Assembly (NCBI RefSeq): GCF_010093065.1
Contig: NZ_CP048113.1
Coordinates: 2,356,001-2,420,000, forward strand
Length of the DNA stretch: 64,000 nt
Direction of reading: 5' to 3'
Source: Chitinophaga agri
GTDB taxonomy: Bacteria; Bacteroidota; Bacteroidia; Chitinophagales; Chitinophagaceae
The notes under the pieces were generated by a model. The model searched no databases. It was not told the DNA's origin and worked only from the letters and a program-made list of their open reading frames with translations. Position numbers and translations under genes: made by a program. Position 1 is the stretch's first letter; each line of letters begins with the position of its first letter. Below, piece by piece: positions 1-9,303 of this stretch.

Positions 1-940
1 AACGCTCTTCCCAGTCAGAACCGGTCACTTCTTCACAGGTAATGCCATATCTGTCCAGTACCCTGCGATGTGAGGCATCGAGCCTGTTACGGTCCCCTTC
101 TCCCAGCCTGGTACCATCCTGCACGTAAGGTGCATCTGCATTCAGGTAGATATACAGATCGGCCCTGTTGCTTTCGAAGATATCCCTGTCTACAGACAGG
201 GCTGTGTTGTAGGCAAACTCTGCATAGGAAAGCGTGATATGGATATTGGTGTCAACGATCACCAGTGGACTGTTAGCCGTTGCTGCGATGTCAATACGTC
301 TGGCATGCTCGGTAGCGATATTATACAGATCGTTGATACTAAAATCATTTGAATCTGCGACAAGATCTCTGCCGGCTTCCATGACAGCCGTACCGTTGAA
401 ATGCGTGGCCAGTCTGCCGGTTAACGTTGTTTTCCCTGTTGATTCGGTACCGAGGAGCACCACTTTGGTTACCAGGGAGGATTTCACTGTATCCGGCAGG
501 TATTGCCATGTTCCGGGCAGGTTGTTCCTGATCCTTGATGCAGATACCGGGTATTTGCGTTTATCCATATCAAAAGGGATATGGGTGATACCCATAAAGC
601 CGGCCACCAGTTCGCCATAAGGCTCCGAAGTCACGATGAGTGAATGGTGCGGGAAGATGATCTTAAATTGAGCTGCCCATAACTCGGAAGCGAGGGCTGA
701 TGTTTCAGATGTATTGGGTAATATCCTTTCGTCATATTGATATACCAGTACTTTCACACGGGGTTCCTCACGGAATGTATGTTCCAGCCAGACCTGACGT
801 ACACGTGCCGGAAGCGTTTCCCGGTTACTGCAACAGATCAATACAGACAGTTCATCACAATTCGAGAGGGCAAACCTGATCATCGCTTCATGTCCCTTGT
901 GAAAAGGCATAAATTTCCCAAAAACAAATCCTTTACGCAT
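1..940 (-). CDS. nadR: NadR-type NMN adenylyltransferase / ribosylnicotinamide kinase, 3' end beyond window
   Basis: Probable bifunctional cytoplasmic enzyme that phosphorylates nicotinamide riboside and adenylates NMN to NAD+. The start at 940 reads MRKGFVFGKFMPFHKGHEAM, carrying the nucleotidyltransferase signature GKFMPFHKGH. Later come SASRIRNN (the C-terminal adenylyltransferase signature, around residue 190) and the P-loop GTESTGKTT of the kinase domain. The reading frame is still open at base 1, so the C-terminus is missing. The ATG overlaps the pnuC stop by 8 bp (ATGCGTAA), indicating translational coupling and an operon in which the transporter brings in the substrate that this enzyme traps. 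Family assignment is secure; having both activities is inferred from the two domains. Confidence 0.92.
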   Translation of the reverse strand, partial: MRKGFVFGKFMPFHKGHEAMIRFALSNCDELSVLICCSNRETLPARVRQVWLEHTFREEPRVKVLVYQYDERILPNTSETSALASELWAAQFKIIFPHHSLIVTSEPYGELVAGFMGITHIPFDMDKRKYPVSASRIRNNLPGTWQYLPDTVKSSLVTKVVLLGTESTGKTTLTGRLATHFNGTAVMEAGRDLVADSNDFSINDLYNIATEHARRIDIAATANSPLVIVDTNIHITLSYAEFAYNTALSVDRDIFESNRADLYIYLNADAPYVQDGTRLGEGDRNRLDASHRRVLDRYGITCEEVTGSDWEER

Positions 941-1562
941 ATTTCAGTTGTTTCCTCCATTGTAGCAGGCCAAAGGTGGCCAGCCCCAAAAATATTATAT
1001 ACTCTAATGATAAAAAATAAATCTCTTTAATAAGATACAGTACGATACTCACTATATCGACCACGATCCATAATACCCAGGTTTCCACACGTTTCTTTGC
1101 CAGCAGGAAAGTAGCCAGTATACTTGCCATCATCACAAAAGAATCTGCAAAGGGATACGTAGCCGGCAAAGGAAAATACCCGGGCATCCAGCGGTGGAAC
1201 TGTTGTATAGTCACTCCCATGATAACAGTACCCGCGAATAAGACAACTGCATGGATACCGGTCATGTTACGCGTCATACGGGTTACCGGTAACGTTTCGG
1301 TTGTATGCCGCCAGTTGTACCAGCCGAAGATCGTCACAACGAGGAAAAAAACCTGAAGTAACATATCGGCATAGAGCTGTACCTGAAAGAACAGGACAAA
1401 CAGGGCGATCTCATTAAAGATACCGGTTGGCCAGGTCAGTACATTCGCCCTGGATGCATAATACACGGATATCAGTCCGAAGACCGTGCCTATCAGTTCT
1501 ATGTAGCTGACGTTGTATCCCAGTATACTAAAAGCGATGTGCTGTACATCAAAGAACGTCAT
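933..1562 (-). CDS. pnuC: PnuC-family nicotinamide riboside transporter
   Basis: Inner-membrane facilitator for a vitamin B3 precursor. The 209-residue protein has about seven hydrophobic helices, the normal size for PnuC. The aromatic motif FGWYNWR after the third or fourth helix matches the W-x-x-W region of the PnuC substrate site. The start overlaps the stop of the upstream TonB receptor gene (ATGA) and the stop overlaps nadR, so all three are co-transcribed. PnuC relatives can carry thiamin (PnuT) or riboflavin (PnuX) instead; the neighbouring nadR favours nicotinamide riboside. Confidence 0.93.
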   Translation of the reverse strand: MTFFDVQHIAFSILGYNVSYIELIGTVFGLISVYYASRANVLTWPTGIFNEIALFVLFFQVQLYADMLLQVFFLVVTIFGWYNWRHTTETLPVTRMTRNMTGIHAVVLFAGTVIMGVTIQQFHRWMPGYFPLPATYPFADSFVMMASILATFLLAKKRVETWVLWIVVDIVSIVLYLIKEIYFLSLEYIIFLGLATFGLLQWRKQLKYA

Positions 1563-3571
1563 CAGAAACTGTATTTAAATGCAACATACACATTACGCGG
1601 CGCCTGTACAAAGTATTTACGTGTACCATCCGCTTCTACATAACCATCGTTATAGTATTTAGCGCTGGTGATATTATTGACGAACAGTGTTAGCGTGCAT
1701 CCACCAAGTATATATTGTGCTCTTGCATTCATCAGCGTGTAACTGTCGGCCATGGCTTCATTGGCAAAGTCGATATAGGCATGACGCTGATACCTTCCGG
1801 ATACAGCGAGAACTGTACGTTTGTGCTGCCACGCAACTTCCTGGTTGAAGATCAGAGCGGGTGTCAGTATCGGTGTAAAAGTTGTTGTCTGCTCTTTAAT
1901 ACGACTGTGATTGAAGGCCGAATTATTTGTAAAGGTAAATGTCTTTAGCTGATAAGCCGCATGTAATTCGACACCGGCGCGATAACTACTCTTCACTTTA
2001 TTGGTCAGCAGTAGTCCGTTCGGGCCTATCTGCCCGTTTAACACGATCTCATTATCAAAGTTCATGTAGTACCCGTTGAGGTCGAGCACCAGGTTATTCC
2101 TGCGGAAACGAATCCCCAGTTCATGGTCAGTAACCGATTCGGCATCCTGGTTATAGATCATGGCCTTACCGGTACTGTCGGCTGTGAGATCATCATTTCC
2201 GCCGAAAATATCATTACGTGTTGGTTCCCGGCTGGTACGACCGATACTGTAATACATTGTTACAGCGGATCCTGCGGTAAAGTTCACACCTGCCTTCGGA
2301 TTCAGGAAGTGCCAGTCCATCTTTTCAAACGGCACACTGCCTTCATAGTCGAAGGTTGTATACCGGTATTGCAGGTCACCGTACAGATTAAATTTCCCGA
2401 TGGCATATTCTATTTTGCTGAAAGCACTGATCTCGTTCTTATGGCCACGGTTCTGGTACAGTTCGCCCAGCCAGTTGTCAGTACCGGTATGCCTGCGGGT
2501 ATACAGATTTCCATGTACGCCGGAGGTCCATTTGAAACGATCGCAGGTCAGGGCGTAGTTACTGAAAAAGCCACCGAAGTGTGACAGGAAACCATAGTTA
2601 AAGAGGTTACCATCGGGTTTCAATCCCAGGAAATTATTAAGATCGAAATCATACCCGCCTTTCAGATAGGTGTAATACAGGCTGGAAGTTATGGTCGCAT
2701 GCGCAGTGGGCCGCCAGACATTTTGCAATTGTACCAGTCCCTGAAAGAAACGGTCTTTTTCATCGCGGGTATTGGCATTGGAGCGGCGATCCCTGGCGAT
2801 CAGGGTATCGGCCACGGCCAGCCAGGCCATGCCATTTCGCTGATGCCCGGCCATGACATTCAGTTTCCAGGTACTTTTATCGTAATACAGTCCGCCGCTG
2901 ACAAACACTGACTGCGAATTATTGAACGCATTGTATTTGTATCCATCCGTATAGACCTGTGAGGCCCTGACATACAATGACTTTCTGTTGCTGATGGCGC
3001 TCTGGTGTTCAGCAAATACCCGGAAACTATTATAAGCGCCATATCCGGCACCAATGGTGGTACTGGCGGTCTCTCCTGCTTCCGGACCAAACAACTGTAC
3101 ACTACCGGCGTAACTGGCAGCGCCGTTCTTGGAAGTACCAACACCACGTTGTATCTGCAGGCGGCTGACAGAATTGAGGATATCCGGGTAGTTGGAAAAG
3201 TAAGCGCCCTGGTCTTCCGGCTCGTTTAACGGCATACCGTCCAGCGTGGTATTGATACGTGTCTGGTCCATGCCTCTGAGCCGGTAGTAGGAATAGCCCT
3301 GCATATTACCGGCATCGGAATACACGGTGACACCCGGGGTTTCTGATAGTAGAAAAGAAGGCTCCTGGCCGGTATTCTTTTCGTCCAGTACCTTCATGTT
3401 GAGGTCCTGGTAGGTGACGGGCGTCTTGTTGCCAGCCTGATAGGTCACAATGACCTCCTTCAGCCTGCGGGTACTATCTTCATTATTTGTTGAAGTGGTC
3501 TGGGCATTGGCTAACAAAGACAACAACAATAGCGGTACGGTGGAGCGACTCACACGACTAAAAGATTCCAT
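1562..3571 (-). CDS. TonB-dependent outer-membrane receptor, probably for nicotinamide riboside
   Basis: Outer-membrane gated barrel of 669 residues. A signal peptide (MESFSRVSRS, then a leucine-rich core ending LLANAQ) is followed by a plug domain (about residues 35-160, with VYSDAGNMQGYSYYRLRGMD) and a 22-strand-type barrel ending in an aromatic residue (VAFKYSF). There is no N-terminal carboxypeptidase-like domain and no SusD partner, so it resembles small-molecule receptors rather than glycan ones. I chose the ATG at 3571 because a longer frame from 3598 would begin inside the candidate -7 box at 3596-3603. It heads an overlapping operon with pnuC and nadR, which suggests the substrate. 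Confidence 0.88.
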   Translation of the reverse strand: MESFSRVSRSTVPLLLLSLLANAQTTSTNNEDSTRRLKEVIVTYQAGNKTPVTYQDLNMKVLDEKNTGQEPSFLLSETPGVTVYSDAGNMQGYSYYRLRGMDQTRINTTLDGMPLNEPEDQGAYFSNYPDILNSVSRLQIQRGVGTSKNGAASYAGSVQLFGPEAGETASTTIGAGYGAYNSFRVFAEHQSAISNRKSLYVRASQVYTDGYKYNAFNNSQSVFVSGGLYYDKSTWKLNVMAGHQRNGMAWLAVADTLIARDRRSNANTRDEKDRFFQGLVQLQNVWRPTAHATITSSLYYTYLKGGYDFDLNNFLGLKPDGNLFNYGFLSHFGGFFSNYALTCDRFKWTSGVHGNLYTRRHTGTDNWLGELYQNRGHKNEISAFSKIEYAIGKFNLYGDLQYRYTTFDYEGSVPFEKMDWHFLNPKAGVNFTAGSAVTMYYSIGRTSREPTRNDIFGGNDDLTADSTGKAMIYNQDAESVTDHELGIRFRRNNLVLDLNGYYMNFDNEIVLNGQIGPNGLLLTNKVKSSYRAGVELHAAYQLKTFTFTNNSAFNHSRIKEQTTTFTPILTPALIFNQEVAWQHKRTVLAVSGRYQRHAYIDFANEAMADSYTLMNARAQYILGGCTLTLFVNNITSAKYYNDGYVEADGTRKYFVQAPRNVYVAFKYSF

Positions 3572-3595
3572 AGGATAAAAAATGTAATAATTACA

Positions 3596-3603
3596 CAAAT
3601 ATA
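3596..3603 (-). promoter_or_regulatory. -7 box of the TonB receptor-pnuC-nadR operon
   Basis: The minus strand reads TATATTTG, a match to the Bacteroidota -7 consensus TAnnTTTG, 24 bases before the ATG at 3571. I see no good TTTG -33 element at the usual spacing. No TPP or other riboswitch core is recognisable upstream. Confidence 0.45.
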
Positions 3604-3767
3604 TTAAGACGAGCCCGGAGATTGCTTAACATGTTCGTGTTAGTTAGGTAAATAGTTGATACACTGGGTTAAAATAATCACTAAATTTATTTCACAGACA
3701 AGTGACGCCTTTGTCGATGCTGCCTTTAACCTATAACTATGGCGTATTTTATCCCAACTGACGCGAT

Positions 3768-4400
3768 ATGAAAAGTGATACACCGCTCGTTAAAAAACTG
3801 GAACAAAATAGAAAATTCCTTTTAGGCTATCACCTTGCCTTTGAAACAACAAGCCAGCGCAAGAACTGGCGACACATTGTTATGCTTTGGTTCTCAGCTG
3901 CTTCTCAGGGTCACAAAAAAGCACAGTTCTATCTGGCCGCCTGTTACGACAACGGATGGGGCGTACAGAAAGACATCTCAGTGGCTTACAAATGGTACAT
4001 GAAAGCTGCCTTACAGGGACATATGGAGTCTCAGTACAATGTAGGTTTCTTCTATCATTCGGGAGAAGTGGTAAAACAGGACGGTAAAAAAGCGGTGTAC
4101 TGGTACCAGCTGGCTGCCGCCCAGGGCGATACTGAAGCGCAGCGTGACCTGGGTTTCTGTTATTTCTACGGACAGGGAACAGAAAAAGATGTGGCAAAAG
4201 CGATCTACTGGTACAAAAAAGCCGCTGGTAAAGATGACCCGAAGGCTTTGTATAACCTGGGGCTCTGCTATAAACATGGCGACGGCGTCGGCATCTCTCA
4301 GCGCTGGGCAAAGTATTATTTTGAAAAAGCCGCCAGGTTGGGAAATAATGCCGCATCCCTTCAGCTACGGGAGATCATGCGCTCCAGCCAGTTGTCCTAA
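3768..4400 (+). CDS. Sel1-repeat (TPR-like) protein
   Basis: A 210-residue protein with no signal peptide or membrane segment, built mostly of Sel1-like helical repeats of about 36 residues. Four to five repeats are visible from about residue 40, with cores such as AQFYLAACYDNGWGVQKD, SQYNVGFFYHSGEV, AQRDLGFCYFYGQGTEKD and ALYNLGLCYKHGDGV. Such repeats are protein-interaction scaffolds; no partner can be named here. It stands alone between the divergent TonB operon and the GH9 gene. A small GGCCGT/ACGGCC hairpin at 4425-4439 lies just downstream but has no T-run. Confidence 0.85.
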   Translation: MKSDTPLVKKLEQNRKFLLGYHLAFETTSQRKNWRHIVMLWFSAASQGHKKAQFYLAACYDNGWGVQKDISVAYKWYMKAALQGHMESQYNVGFFYHSGEVVKQDGKKAVYWYQLAAAQGDTEAQRDLGFCYFYGQGTEKDVAKAIYWYKKAAGKDDPKALYNLGLCYKHGDGVGISQRWAKYYFEKAARLGNNAASLQLREIMRSSQLS

Positions 4401-4619
4401 CTGCTACTTATTATCCGCCTGACAGGCCGTATAACGGCCAACACCGTGCCTCCGCCCGGTGCAGATGAAGCTGCCCCCGGCGAGGGTACCCCATGATTTT
4501 AACTGAAGAGGATCACGCCTCAAAAAAACAGGTTTCTACCGGATCGATCTATTATATTAGGGTAACGTTATTGTATCATCCGCAGACATTGATACCTGTT
4601 CTTTAATCAAGTTAAAACC

Positions 4620-6455
4620 ATGAGATCTTTACTTACCCTTCTCCTCTCTGTGCTCCTGTTGCTACCTGGCATATCACGGGCACAGTCGACTAAGATCGTT
4701 ACAAACCACGTCGGTTATGAATTCAGTAAACCCAAACATGCGGTATTGCTGGCCACTACCAGACTGACCGCTGGCAGTACAGCACTGGTAGACGCCAGTA
4801 CCGGCCGGCAGGTATACACCTGTAAAACGGTATACAGCGGTCCGGTAGATCAATGGAAAAACTGGCTGTTCTGGACGATCGACTTCAGCGACTATACCAC
4901 AGCAGGGACTTATTATCTCAAAACAAACATTGGCAGACAATCTGTCCAGTCCTATCCTTTCACCATCGGCAAAAATGTGCTGGAACAGTCCACCCTGTCT
5001 GATGTAATTTATTATTTCAAAGGACAGCGCTGTACAGGATTGTTTGACCAGGCGGACCGCCATCTGCAGCTGGCTAACCAGAATGGAGACCCCATTGACG
5101 CCCACGGCGGCTGGTATGATGCCAGCGGAGATTATGGCAAACATCTCTCACATTTATCCTTCTCCACCTATTTTAATCCACAGCAGGTATCGCTGACAGT
5201 ATGGAGCCTGCTAAAAACATATGAGCTGCTAAAAGCCAAACCGGGTACTGACTACCGTCAATATACCAGGCGTATCCTGGACGAAGCACTGTATGGCGCC
5301 GACTATCTCGTACGGCTCAAAACACCCAACGGCTCTTTTTACCGTTCTGTATCGGCGCCTGGCCCGGGTAAACTGGCTAAAGACCGTGTGATACGTCCGG
5401 AGGATAAAGGCTATCGCATCAAACAATCCAAAGAACAATCCTTTGGTAGCGGCAGCGGTACCGGTGGAGCATCTAACAACTGGCGGAGCTATCAGTGCAG
5501 CTATCGCTCCGGCGCCGGACTCTCTGTCGCAGCACTGGCTATTGCCGCTACCTACGATACGGCCGGGGAATTCAGCAGTAAAGATTATCTGAAAGCCGCA
5601 GAAGATGCCTTTACCTTCCTGGAAAAGGAAAATGCACTGATGACCAATGATGGTAAGGAAAACATCGTAGATGATTACTGTGCACTCACCGCTGCGACAG
5701 AACTGTACAAAGCCACCCGTAAGGATAGTTATCTGCAGGCAGCCATTCAGCGGGCTAACCAGCTGAAAGCACGTCTTGTCAGCAATAACAAATACAAGCA
5801 TTATCTCCGGGCCGATGATAAGGACAGACCATTCTTTCACCCTTCTGACGCCGGATTACCGATCGTGAGTCTGCTGTATTTCTATCCACTGGCACCTGCA
5901 GACTTACAGATAGCTTTGAAGACTGCTATCAAACAATACCTGCAATATGAACTGGCACTCACATCAGAAGTAAATAATCCGTTCGGTTACAGCCGCCAGT
6001 ACACAGAAGACACTGCCGGTATCAGGAAAACCAGCTTCTTCTTCCCACATGGCAGTGAGGCCTCTCCATGGTGGCAGGGGGAAAACGCACGGCTTGGTTC
6101 ACAGGCGACAGCTGCAAGGATGGCTGCACAGCTATTCCGTGATGATAAGCCGTTTCATGACAGTCTGGAGAACTTTGCACTGGATCAGCTGAACTGGATA
6201 CTGGGGCTCAATCCGTTTGACGCCTGTATGCTACAGGGTACCGGACATAATAATCCGGCGTATGGATTCTTTGGAACATTTGAGTATACGAATGCACCCG
6301 GGGGCATTGTAAATGGAATCACTTCGGGCCTGGAAAACGAAAACGATATTGATTTCAATCTTCCTTATGCCGTCACGAAGAAGGACTACGACTGGCGGTG
6401 GGCGGAACAATGGTTACCGCATGCGGCGTGGTATTTACTCGCAATAAGCCAGTGA
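4620..6455 (+). CDS. Secreted glycoside hydrolase family 9 (endoglucanase-like)
   Basis: Inverting beta-glucanase of 611 residues, probably acting in the periplasm or outside the cell on cellulose-type or mixed-linkage glucans. A signal peptide (residues 1-22, ending SRAQ) is followed by an N-terminal Ig-like CelD_N domain (about 25-115) and an (alpha/alpha)6 barrel. The usual DAGD base motif appears as GGWYDASGDYGKH (D167 and D171), and the C-terminal NENDIDFN (E574) matches the family NExxIDYN motif with the acid Glu. WILGLNPF before it is also typical. There is no T9SS sorting domain or carbohydrate-binding module, so the protein may be periplasmic or a lipid-free exported enzyme. Exact substrate is unknown. 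Confidence 0.9.
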   Translation: MRSLLTLLLSVLLLLPGISRAQSTKIVTNHVGYEFSKPKHAVLLATTRLTAGSTALVDASTGRQVYTCKTVYSGPVDQWKNWLFWTIDFSDYTTAGTYYLKTNIGRQSVQSYPFTIGKNVLEQSTLSDVIYYFKGQRCTGLFDQADRHLQLANQNGDPIDAHGGWYDASGDYGKHLSHLSFSTYFNPQQVSLTVWSLLKTYELLKAKPGTDYRQYTRRILDEALYGADYLVRLKTPNGSFYRSVSAPGPGKLAKDRVIRPEDKGYRIKQSKEQSFGSGSGTGGASNNWRSYQCSYRSGAGLSVAALAIAATYDTAGEFSSKDYLKAAEDAFTFLEKENALMTNDGKENIVDDYCALTAATELYKATRKDSYLQAAIQRANQLKARLVSNNKYKHYLRADDKDRPFFHPSDAGLPIVSLLYFYPLAPADLQIALKTAIKQYLQYELALTSEVNNPFGYSRQYTEDTAGIRKTSFFFPHGSEASPWWQGENARLGSQATAARMAAQLFRDDKPFHDSLENFALDQLNWILGLNPFDACMLQGTGHNNPAYGFFGTFEYTNAPGGIVNGITSGLENENDIDFNLPYAVTKKDYDWRWAEQWLPHAAWYLLAISQ

Positions 6456-6616
6456 GAACCAGGAATAGTGAATGGTGCATCAGGAATTGGTTAGTCTGAT
6501 AATAGTAGTTGTCCGACTCGCTAGTTAAGCCATAAAAATAGGGAGACCGGTATTACTACCAGTCTCCCTACTACGATCGGGAATTCCTGATTCCTGATTC
6601 TCTATTGCTGATTATT
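6451..6616. repeat. Inverted pair of degenerate 7-bp repeat arrays (locus A)
   Basis: On the right, AATTCCT, GATTCCT, GATTCTC, TATTGCT and GATTATT follow in strict 7-bp phase (6582-6616); the last unit contains the stop codon of the TlpA-like gene. On the left (about 6451-6494) the same kind of unit is seen in inverse orientation (CAGGAAT, CAGGAATTGG), starting at the GH9 stop. The arrays flank the hairpin at 6539-6570. Confidence 0.6.
6539..6570. terminator. Hairpin terminator between convergent GH9 and TlpA-like genes
   Basis: AGGGAGAC pairs with GTCTCCCT across a 14-base loop, with a further T-A pair at the base. On the minus strand the stem is followed by TATTTTTAT, so it best terminates the TlpA-like transcript, but it may serve both genes. 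It sits between two inverted heptamer-repeat arrays. Confidence 0.6.
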
Positions 6617-7751
6617 TAAACAGTTCTTCCAGTTTCGCATTCAGCGACTCTCCTCTCAGATCTTTACCGATCACCTTTCCATCAGGACCGATCAGGAAGC
6701 CAGCAGGAACACCGGATACACCATACAGGATACCCGCTTCATTACCCCAACCTTTCAGGTCAGATACGTGGATCCATGGGATACCGTCTTTTGCGATCGC
6801 ATCTTCCCATTTCTTTTGATCGCTGTCCAGGGAAACACCCAGGATCTCAAAGCCTTTCTCTTTATACATTTCGTACTGCTTTTTCAGATTTGGGTTTTCT
6901 GCACGACATGGGCTGCACCAGCTTGCCCAGAACTCGAGCAATACAGTTTTACCTCTCAGGTCTTTCAGAGAAACCGGTTTACCGTCCACACCCTTCATGG
7001 TAAAGTCGGGTGCTTCAGCACCGGGAGCAGTCAGCTTCACAGATTTGATACGCTGATCCAGTTCCTTTCCTTTCTTGGAGGTGCGGTACTTTTCATTCAA
7101 AGCATTGTATACAGGAATGATGTCGTCCATGTCTCTCCTGGTATTTGTTACTTCTGATAATGCGATGAGTGCAAACACGGAATTAGGATGTTCCTTCGCA
7201 AACACCAGCTGGGCAGCATTCCTGTCAGCATGACGTTTACGGAAACGGCCGTCTACCTCTTTCATGAAGTTAGAGTCAGCACGTTGTTCAGGTGTACCGG
7301 CCGAAAACTCCGCATTGGCCCATTTGGTGATGGTCATCACAGTACCGCCGATCACTTTGTTGTAGGCGTCTTCTTCCGCGTGCACCTTGGAACCTTTGAA
7401 AACAGCGTTTGCCAGTGAGTCTTTAGAGGTAATGGTAAACTTCTCCGGACCGAAGTTAAAATAGATGGCATCACCGGTGTATACGGCTTTCATCTTTCCA
7501 TCACCGTTATGCGCCAGCGCCATACGGCAGGTAGCGACGCCTTCCAGTTCGCCGGTAAAGGTGAAAGTACCATTGACAACATCAGCGGAATCTTCCTTAC
7601 CCCCGTTGTTGAGGAGATCGGTCCAGTCGAAATACACCCTGGCAGGTGGATTGAGCTTGCCTATTTTACCGGTGATCGTAAATGTCTTTTTGGATTGGGC
7701 GTTTGCCAGCATAGGTAACAAGGCCGCAAAGAGCAAAAATGTTTTTTTCAT
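6612..7751 (-). CDS. TlpA-like thioredoxin-fold protein with N-terminal DUF4369
   Basis: Exported thiol-disulfide oxidoreductase of 379 residues. A signal peptide (MKKTFLLFAALLPMLANAQ) is followed by a DUF4369-type beta domain (about 22-120), a helical linker and an AhpC/TSA-Redoxin domain (about 240-379) carrying WASWCSPCR with the active CSPC near residue 280, and the cis-proline stretch GVSGVPAGFLI. This architecture is common in Bacteroidota, where it usually reduces or isomerises periplasmic disulfides or supports cytochrome c maturation; the role here is unknown. It is monocistronic, convergent with the GH9 gene. Confidence 0.9.
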   Translation of the reverse strand: MKKTFLLFAALLPMLANAQSKKTFTITGKIGKLNPPARVYFDWTDLLNNGGKEDSADVVNGTFTFTGELEGVATCRMALAHNGDGKMKAVYTGDAIYFNFGPEKFTITSKDSLANAVFKGSKVHAEEDAYNKVIGGTVMTITKWANAEFSAGTPEQRADSNFMKEVDGRFRKRHADRNAAQLVFAKEHPNSVFALIALSEVTNTRRDMDDIIPVYNALNEKYRTSKKGKELDQRIKSVKLTAPGAEAPDFTMKGVDGKPVSLKDLRGKTVLLEFWASWCSPCRAENPNLKKQYEMYKEKGFEILGVSLDSDQKKWEDAIAKDGIPWIHVSDLKGWGNEAGILYGVSGVPAGFLIGPDGKVIGKDLRGESLNAKLEELFK

Positions 7752-7910
7752 GGTTGATAATTGGTAAGTGGTTGGTTGAGCGCTAATCTAACAAATGAAA
7801 ATTACAAAGACTGTTAATAAATATTAAATGCGCTATATGCTTGTCTGCGTTCATTTTACAACAGTGACAAACGGGATTAGCCTATACAACGGGTATACTA
7901 AGGGCGCAAA

Positions 7911-8333
7911 TTATTTATCCGGATACTTCTGCTGCAGATAAGATACCGATTGTTTAATCAGCTGTGCCAGCACATCAGGATCAACGTCTGATAACCTTTT
8001 GATATAGAGACACCCCTTGGCTGCCTTGTGTTTGCCTAACTTATTCAGGAGCGTGGAATTCTCAGCCAAGCCAGGCATCAGATACAGGCTGATATTTTGT
8101 TTACGGGGAGAGAAACCGACCAGGCAGGCATCGCCACTATGCCCACTGTCATAAACATAATGGTACTTTCCGAAGCCGACGATTGCAGGCCCCCACATTG
8201 TTGCTTTAAAACCGGAGGCCTTTTCCATGAGACGGACCAGTGCAAGGCAGTCCTGTCTGACCTGTTCATCGGTTACTGCTGACAGGAAATCATCCACTGA
8301 CTGCCCGGTTGGTTTGGTTTTCTGTTCTGCCAT
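7911..8333 (-). CDS. DUF1801 (YdhG-like) domain protein
   Basis: Small cytoplasmic protein of 140 residues. The fold pattern DFLSAVTDEQVRQDCLALVRLM and then MWGPAIVGFGKYHYVYDSG, ending GCLYIKRLSDVDPDVLAQLI, matches the YdhG/DUF1801 family that is widespread in Bacteroidota. Family function is not established. It is 34 bp downstream of the MBL-fold gene on the same strand and could be co-transcribed with it. Confidence 0.85.
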   Translation of the reverse strand: MAEQKTKPTGQSVDDFLSAVTDEQVRQDCLALVRLMEKASGFKATMWGPAIVGFGKYHYVYDSGHSGDACLVGFSPRKQNISLYLMPGLAENSTLLNKLGKHKAAKGCLYIKRLSDVDPDVLAQLIKQSVSYLQQKYPDK

Positions 8334-8367
8334 AAAAGGGGATTGAGTATATCTACCTAAAGTTAGG

Positions 8368-9150
8368 TCAAATCAGCGTTCTTTCCCCCGGCTGCAGTAA
8401 GACCATCCGGTTACGGGTCAGGGGATCAGTCGCCAGTATTTGCAGCAGGGCAGCCGTCTGTTCCTTGAAATGTGTCCAGCCACTATGATGCACCGGAATG
8501 ATCTTGTACGGGCGTAACGCTGCTGCCGTCTTTATGAGTCCTCTCCCGTCCATGGTGTATGCTCCGAAGCCTGACAGGTACCGGAACTGTACAGCGCCCA
8601 GGTTGAAAATACCAGTATCTATCTGGTAGCGCCGGCCTACTTCTTCCAGGCCGCTGAAATACACCGTGTCACCTGCGATGTAGATCACACCGTTTTGCTG
8701 CCCGTCGTATTCGATCACAAAGCCGGTTACCATACCGGATATAAACGCAGGGATCCAGCCAGGACGATGCTGGGCAGGGGTGGCAGTGATCCGCAGACCA
8801 GGCACTTTGTCAGTACGCACGGTATGCGTCTCCCAGGTCGCCAGACCTGTCACATTGTTCATTCTGCGGGCAGCGGCCGGCGTAGAAATGACGTACGGAA
8901 AGTTTGTGGTAAAGGCGCGGCCTTTATGATCGAGGTTGTCTTTGTGCTGGTCATGGCTCAGGAGAATGAGGTCAATATCTTTGAGTCCGTCAGCGGGCAG
9001 TGCCGGCTGTTGGGTTTTACGGGACACCGCGCCGAAACCATGGTAGTAAAGTCCACCGGGACCATCCAGTGTAGGGTCAGTCAGGATCTTAAAAGTACCT
9101 ATTTCAAGCAGGATACAGGCGGTATCTATGTGGGTGATATGGATATCCAT
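8368..9150 (-). CDS. MBL-fold metallo-hydrolase (UlaG/NAPE-PLD-like)
   Basis: A 260-residue cytoplasmic metallo-beta-lactamase-fold protein without signal peptide. The metal motif HxHxDH appears as SHDQHKDNLDH. A later His/Asp motif is IAGDTVYF and the last metal ligand is in IPVHHSGWTHF. The opening DIHITHIDTACILLEIG is typical of the UlaG-like branch, which hydrolyses cyclic phosphate or lactone esters. The replacement of the first metal-motif residues (SHDQH for SHxHxD) is seen in part of that branch. Substrate unknown. Confidence 0.85.
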   Translation of the reverse strand: MDIHITHIDTACILLEIGTFKILTDPTLDGPGGLYYHGFGAVSRKTQQPALPADGLKDIDLILLSHDQHKDNLDHKGRAFTTNFPYVISTPAAARRMNNVTGLATWETHTVRTDKVPGLRITATPAQHRPGWIPAFISGMVTGFVIEYDGQQNGVIYIAGDTVYFSGLEEVGRRYQIDTGIFNLGAVQFRYLSGFGAYTMDGRGLIKTAAALRPYKIIPVHHSGWTHFKEQTAALLQILATDPLTRNRMVLLQPGERTLI

Positions 9151-9235
9151 CAGCCGGAGAGTTATTGAGCCGTAAAGCTATCAATAAGGGGCGCAACCGG
9201 CAATGTAGAAACGGGGCATTTCCTTGTACATCTGT

Positions 9236-9268
9236 AAAAAAACAATTGCCCCTCTTTTGAGGGGCAAT
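9236..9268 (-). terminator. Rho-independent terminator of the adhesin-porP-ompA operon
   Basis: A perfect 10-bp stem ATTGCCCCTC/GAGGGGCAAT with a 4-base loop lies 36 bp after the OmpA-family stop codon. On the minus strand it is followed by a run of seven T, the classical arrangement. Confidence 0.85.
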
Positions 9269-9303
9269 ACACACAACACTATATAGGGATCACGGATAGG
9301 TCA

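Noticed and set aside
234..1030. Two plus-strand open frames near the left end (234-620 and 737-1030).
   Set aside because: They lie opposite nadR and the end of pnuC, whose motifs are clear; these are shadow frames.
3572..3767. Possible TPP or NAD riboswitch upstream of the TonB-pnuC-nadR operon.
   Set aside because: No TPP core or NAD motif was found on either strand; the -7 box is too near the start codon to leave room for one.
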